From Prochlorococcus sp. AG-315-C08 (lineage in GTDB: Bacteria > Cyanobacteriota > Cyanobacteriia > PCC-6307 > Cyanobiaceae): a stretch of DNA of 53,366 nucleotides. The translations under genes and the position numbers were made by a program. The stretch spans positions 1 through 53,366 of the forward strand of contig QBWB01000002.1 in the NCBI GenBank assembly GCA_003284185.1, read 5' to 3'. The stretch's first letter is position 1; the number at the start of each line of letters is the position of its first letter. Shown piece by piece: positions 52,562 to 53,366 of this stretch. The notes under the pieces were generated by a model that did no database searches, was not told the DNA's origin, and saw only the letters and a program-made list of their open reading frames with translations.

Positions 52562-52756
52562 TTATTGAGAATTTGTGGATCTATTGTTAATTTCCTTCAA
52601 TTCATCAGGTAAATCTAAATCAAAACTCTCTAGCAAGTTTTTCAAAAGTTTCTTATTGCTAATATTTGTTTTATATGGCTTAGTATTTAAAAGATAAATA
52701 ATAAAAGAAGAAGCGATAATGAAAATTATAACTTGAAATAAAAAACTATTAAGCAT
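52562..52756 (-). CDS. Small membrane-anchored protein
   Basis: A 64-residue protein with one membrane helix (about 4-22, SFLFQVIIFIIASSFIIYLL) and a polar C-terminal region with LLKNLLESFDLDLPDELKEI, an amphipathic acidic helix. The two-part layout supports coding. It lies 69 bases upstream of the acidic hypothetical gene, on the same strand. Unknown function. Confidence 0.6.
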   Translation of the reverse strand: MLNSFLFQVIIFIIASSFIIYLLNTKPYKTNISNKKLLKNLLESFDLDLPDELKEINNRSTNSQ

Positions 52757-52952
52757 TGTTGGTTATTTTTTTCTATTCTCGGGCAGAAATAGAAAAAATC
52801 AAATAAATTTACTTATTGATAAAATATCATTAGTTAAACGTCAACAATCAAAATTCTGGTCGCTAGAGTCTTGATATCATTGATGTTTAAGAAAATACTG
52901 TCTGATCAGTACTTGTTCAATATCTAAAAAATGTTGTGTCTTATAGAATTTC

Positions 52953-53126
52953 TCACGGACGTTCTAAAGGAAAGGAAAAAGTAGATGAGTCAATCTTCTT
53001 ATAATCAAAATAGTCATTGGCCTCTACATCAGATAAAAAGCTATTTAAATTAGACGAGCATATATGCTCTCCAGCTATCCAACCCTTAGTAGATCTAGCA
53101 GAAGTACGATCAATTGAATTAGACAT
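52953..53126 (-). CDS. Small soluble hypothetical protein
   Basis: A 57-residue protein using the ATG at 53126 (MSNSIDRTSARSTKGWIAGE); the frame extends 4 codons further to 53138. It reads GWIAGEHICSSNLNSFLSDV then EANDYFDYKKIDSSTFSF, acidic and aromatic, not hydrophobic. The composition and the neighbouring genes support coding, but no domain is known. Confidence 0.55.
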   Translation of the reverse strand: MSNSIDRTSARSTKGWIAGEHICSSNLNSFLSDVEANDYFDYKKIDSSTFSFPLERP

Positions 53127-53260
53127 AAATATATTCAAGAGTTATCAACTTATTCAGAAATATGATTTCACGCATGAGCATAAATGCTGAACAAACAATA
53201 CAGGCTTAACAATAAATCAATTAAATATATTTTATAAAAGAATAAATTCAACATTAATAT

Positions 53261-53366
53261 TTATGATAAATGTTCGACTAATTTCTTAAAAGTGCGATAT
53301 CTTTTAAATAATAATATAGATAAAATGATTACCAACATAGCATATTTATTATTAATAACGATCTTA
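53261..53366 (-). CDS. Possible 3' end of a gene entering from the right edge
   Basis: A minus-strand frame is open from the window edge to a TAA at 53263-53261, giving about 34 residues ending YAMLVIILSILLFKRYRTF then KKLVEHLS. A hydrophobic helix with a basic end is plausible for the tail of a membrane protein, but an open frame of this size is also expected by chance in AT-rich DNA. Confidence 0.3.
   Translation of the reverse strand, partial: KIVINNKYAMLVIILSILLFKRYRTFKKLVEHLS

Noticed and set aside
52900-52920. Possible second LexA box (AGTACTTGTTC)
   Set aside because: The half-sites GTAC and GTTC are 2 bases apart instead of the required 4, and no gene follows in the right direction.
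1-53366. CRISPR array, IS element, rRNA operon or phage module
   Set aside because: No regularly spaced repeats, transposase, integrase, rRNA or phage structural gene was found on either strand.

Overview
The window is a strongly AT-rich, densely packed chromosomal segment of a unicellular marine cyanobacterium. The gene set (aerobic chlorophyll cyclase acsF, PAM68-like DUF3464, DUF1816, DUF3082, DUF3288, PetP-like DUF2862, a glucosylglycerate gene cluster) together with very short spacers, many 30-75 residue membrane proteins and frequent TTG/GTG starts fits Prochlorococcus, most likely a low-light or NATL-like lineage. The genus is inferred from gene content and style; the ecotype is a guess. 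No phage, transposon, CRISPR array or rRNA was seen.

Layout. 1-1530: 3'-truncated membrane glycosyltransferase (minus strand). 1.9-8.0 kb: minus-strand core cluster: small membrane protein, secF, secD, pdhB, a 31-residue micro-ORF, DUF3082, ispE, rsmA. 8.0-11.2 kb: plus-strand hypothetical, rlmH, an SOS-type umuD-umuC pair behind a strong cyanobacterial LexA-box match, and a HExxH protein. 11.2-20 kb: replication and repair: dnaG (minus), EamA transporter, ruvA, rpsO and DUF3464 (plus), then an uninterrupted dnaE (minus). 20-26.7 kb: minus-strand translation, RNA and amino-acid genes: gatA, DUF1816, SpoU methyltransferase, Mini-RNase III, a STAS protein that appears to lack a normal start codon, carA, trpD, DUF3288. 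26.7-32.4 kb: ABC half-exporter, msrA, tRNA-Pro(GGG), uppP and a run of small lineage-specific proteins.

32.4-37.3 kb is the most coherent metabolic module: glycerate kinase, a HAD phosphatase, a GH13 sucrose-phosphorylase-like enzyme and, divergently, glucosyl-3-phosphoglycerate synthase. Together they can encode both synthesis and phosphorolytic recovery of the compatible solute glucosylglycerate. 37.3-41.1 kb holds a TauE/SafE permease and many small hypotheticals, including a PRTase-like protein. 41.2-48 kb: an Nramp-related transporter without the canonical metal motifs, a three-gene ABC-2 export system, a beta-hydroxyacid dehydrogenase and conserved small proteins. 47.8-49.3 kb: a plant-type ferredoxin with a C-terminal extension, convergent with acsF. 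49.3-53.4 kb: a sparse, very AT-rich tail of small proteins, a P-loop kinase-like gene and one good bidirectional terminator.

No single spectacular new system is obvious. The best leads are the non-AUG STAS start, the LexA-controlled umuDC promoter that fixes the umuD start, the closed glucosylglycerate cycle, a near-leaderless gene whose start codon sits in a perfect inverted repeat, and a set of unusual small proteins (membrane-anchored GIY-YIG-like, membrane plus SAP-like, HExxH, and micro-proteins under 60 residues).
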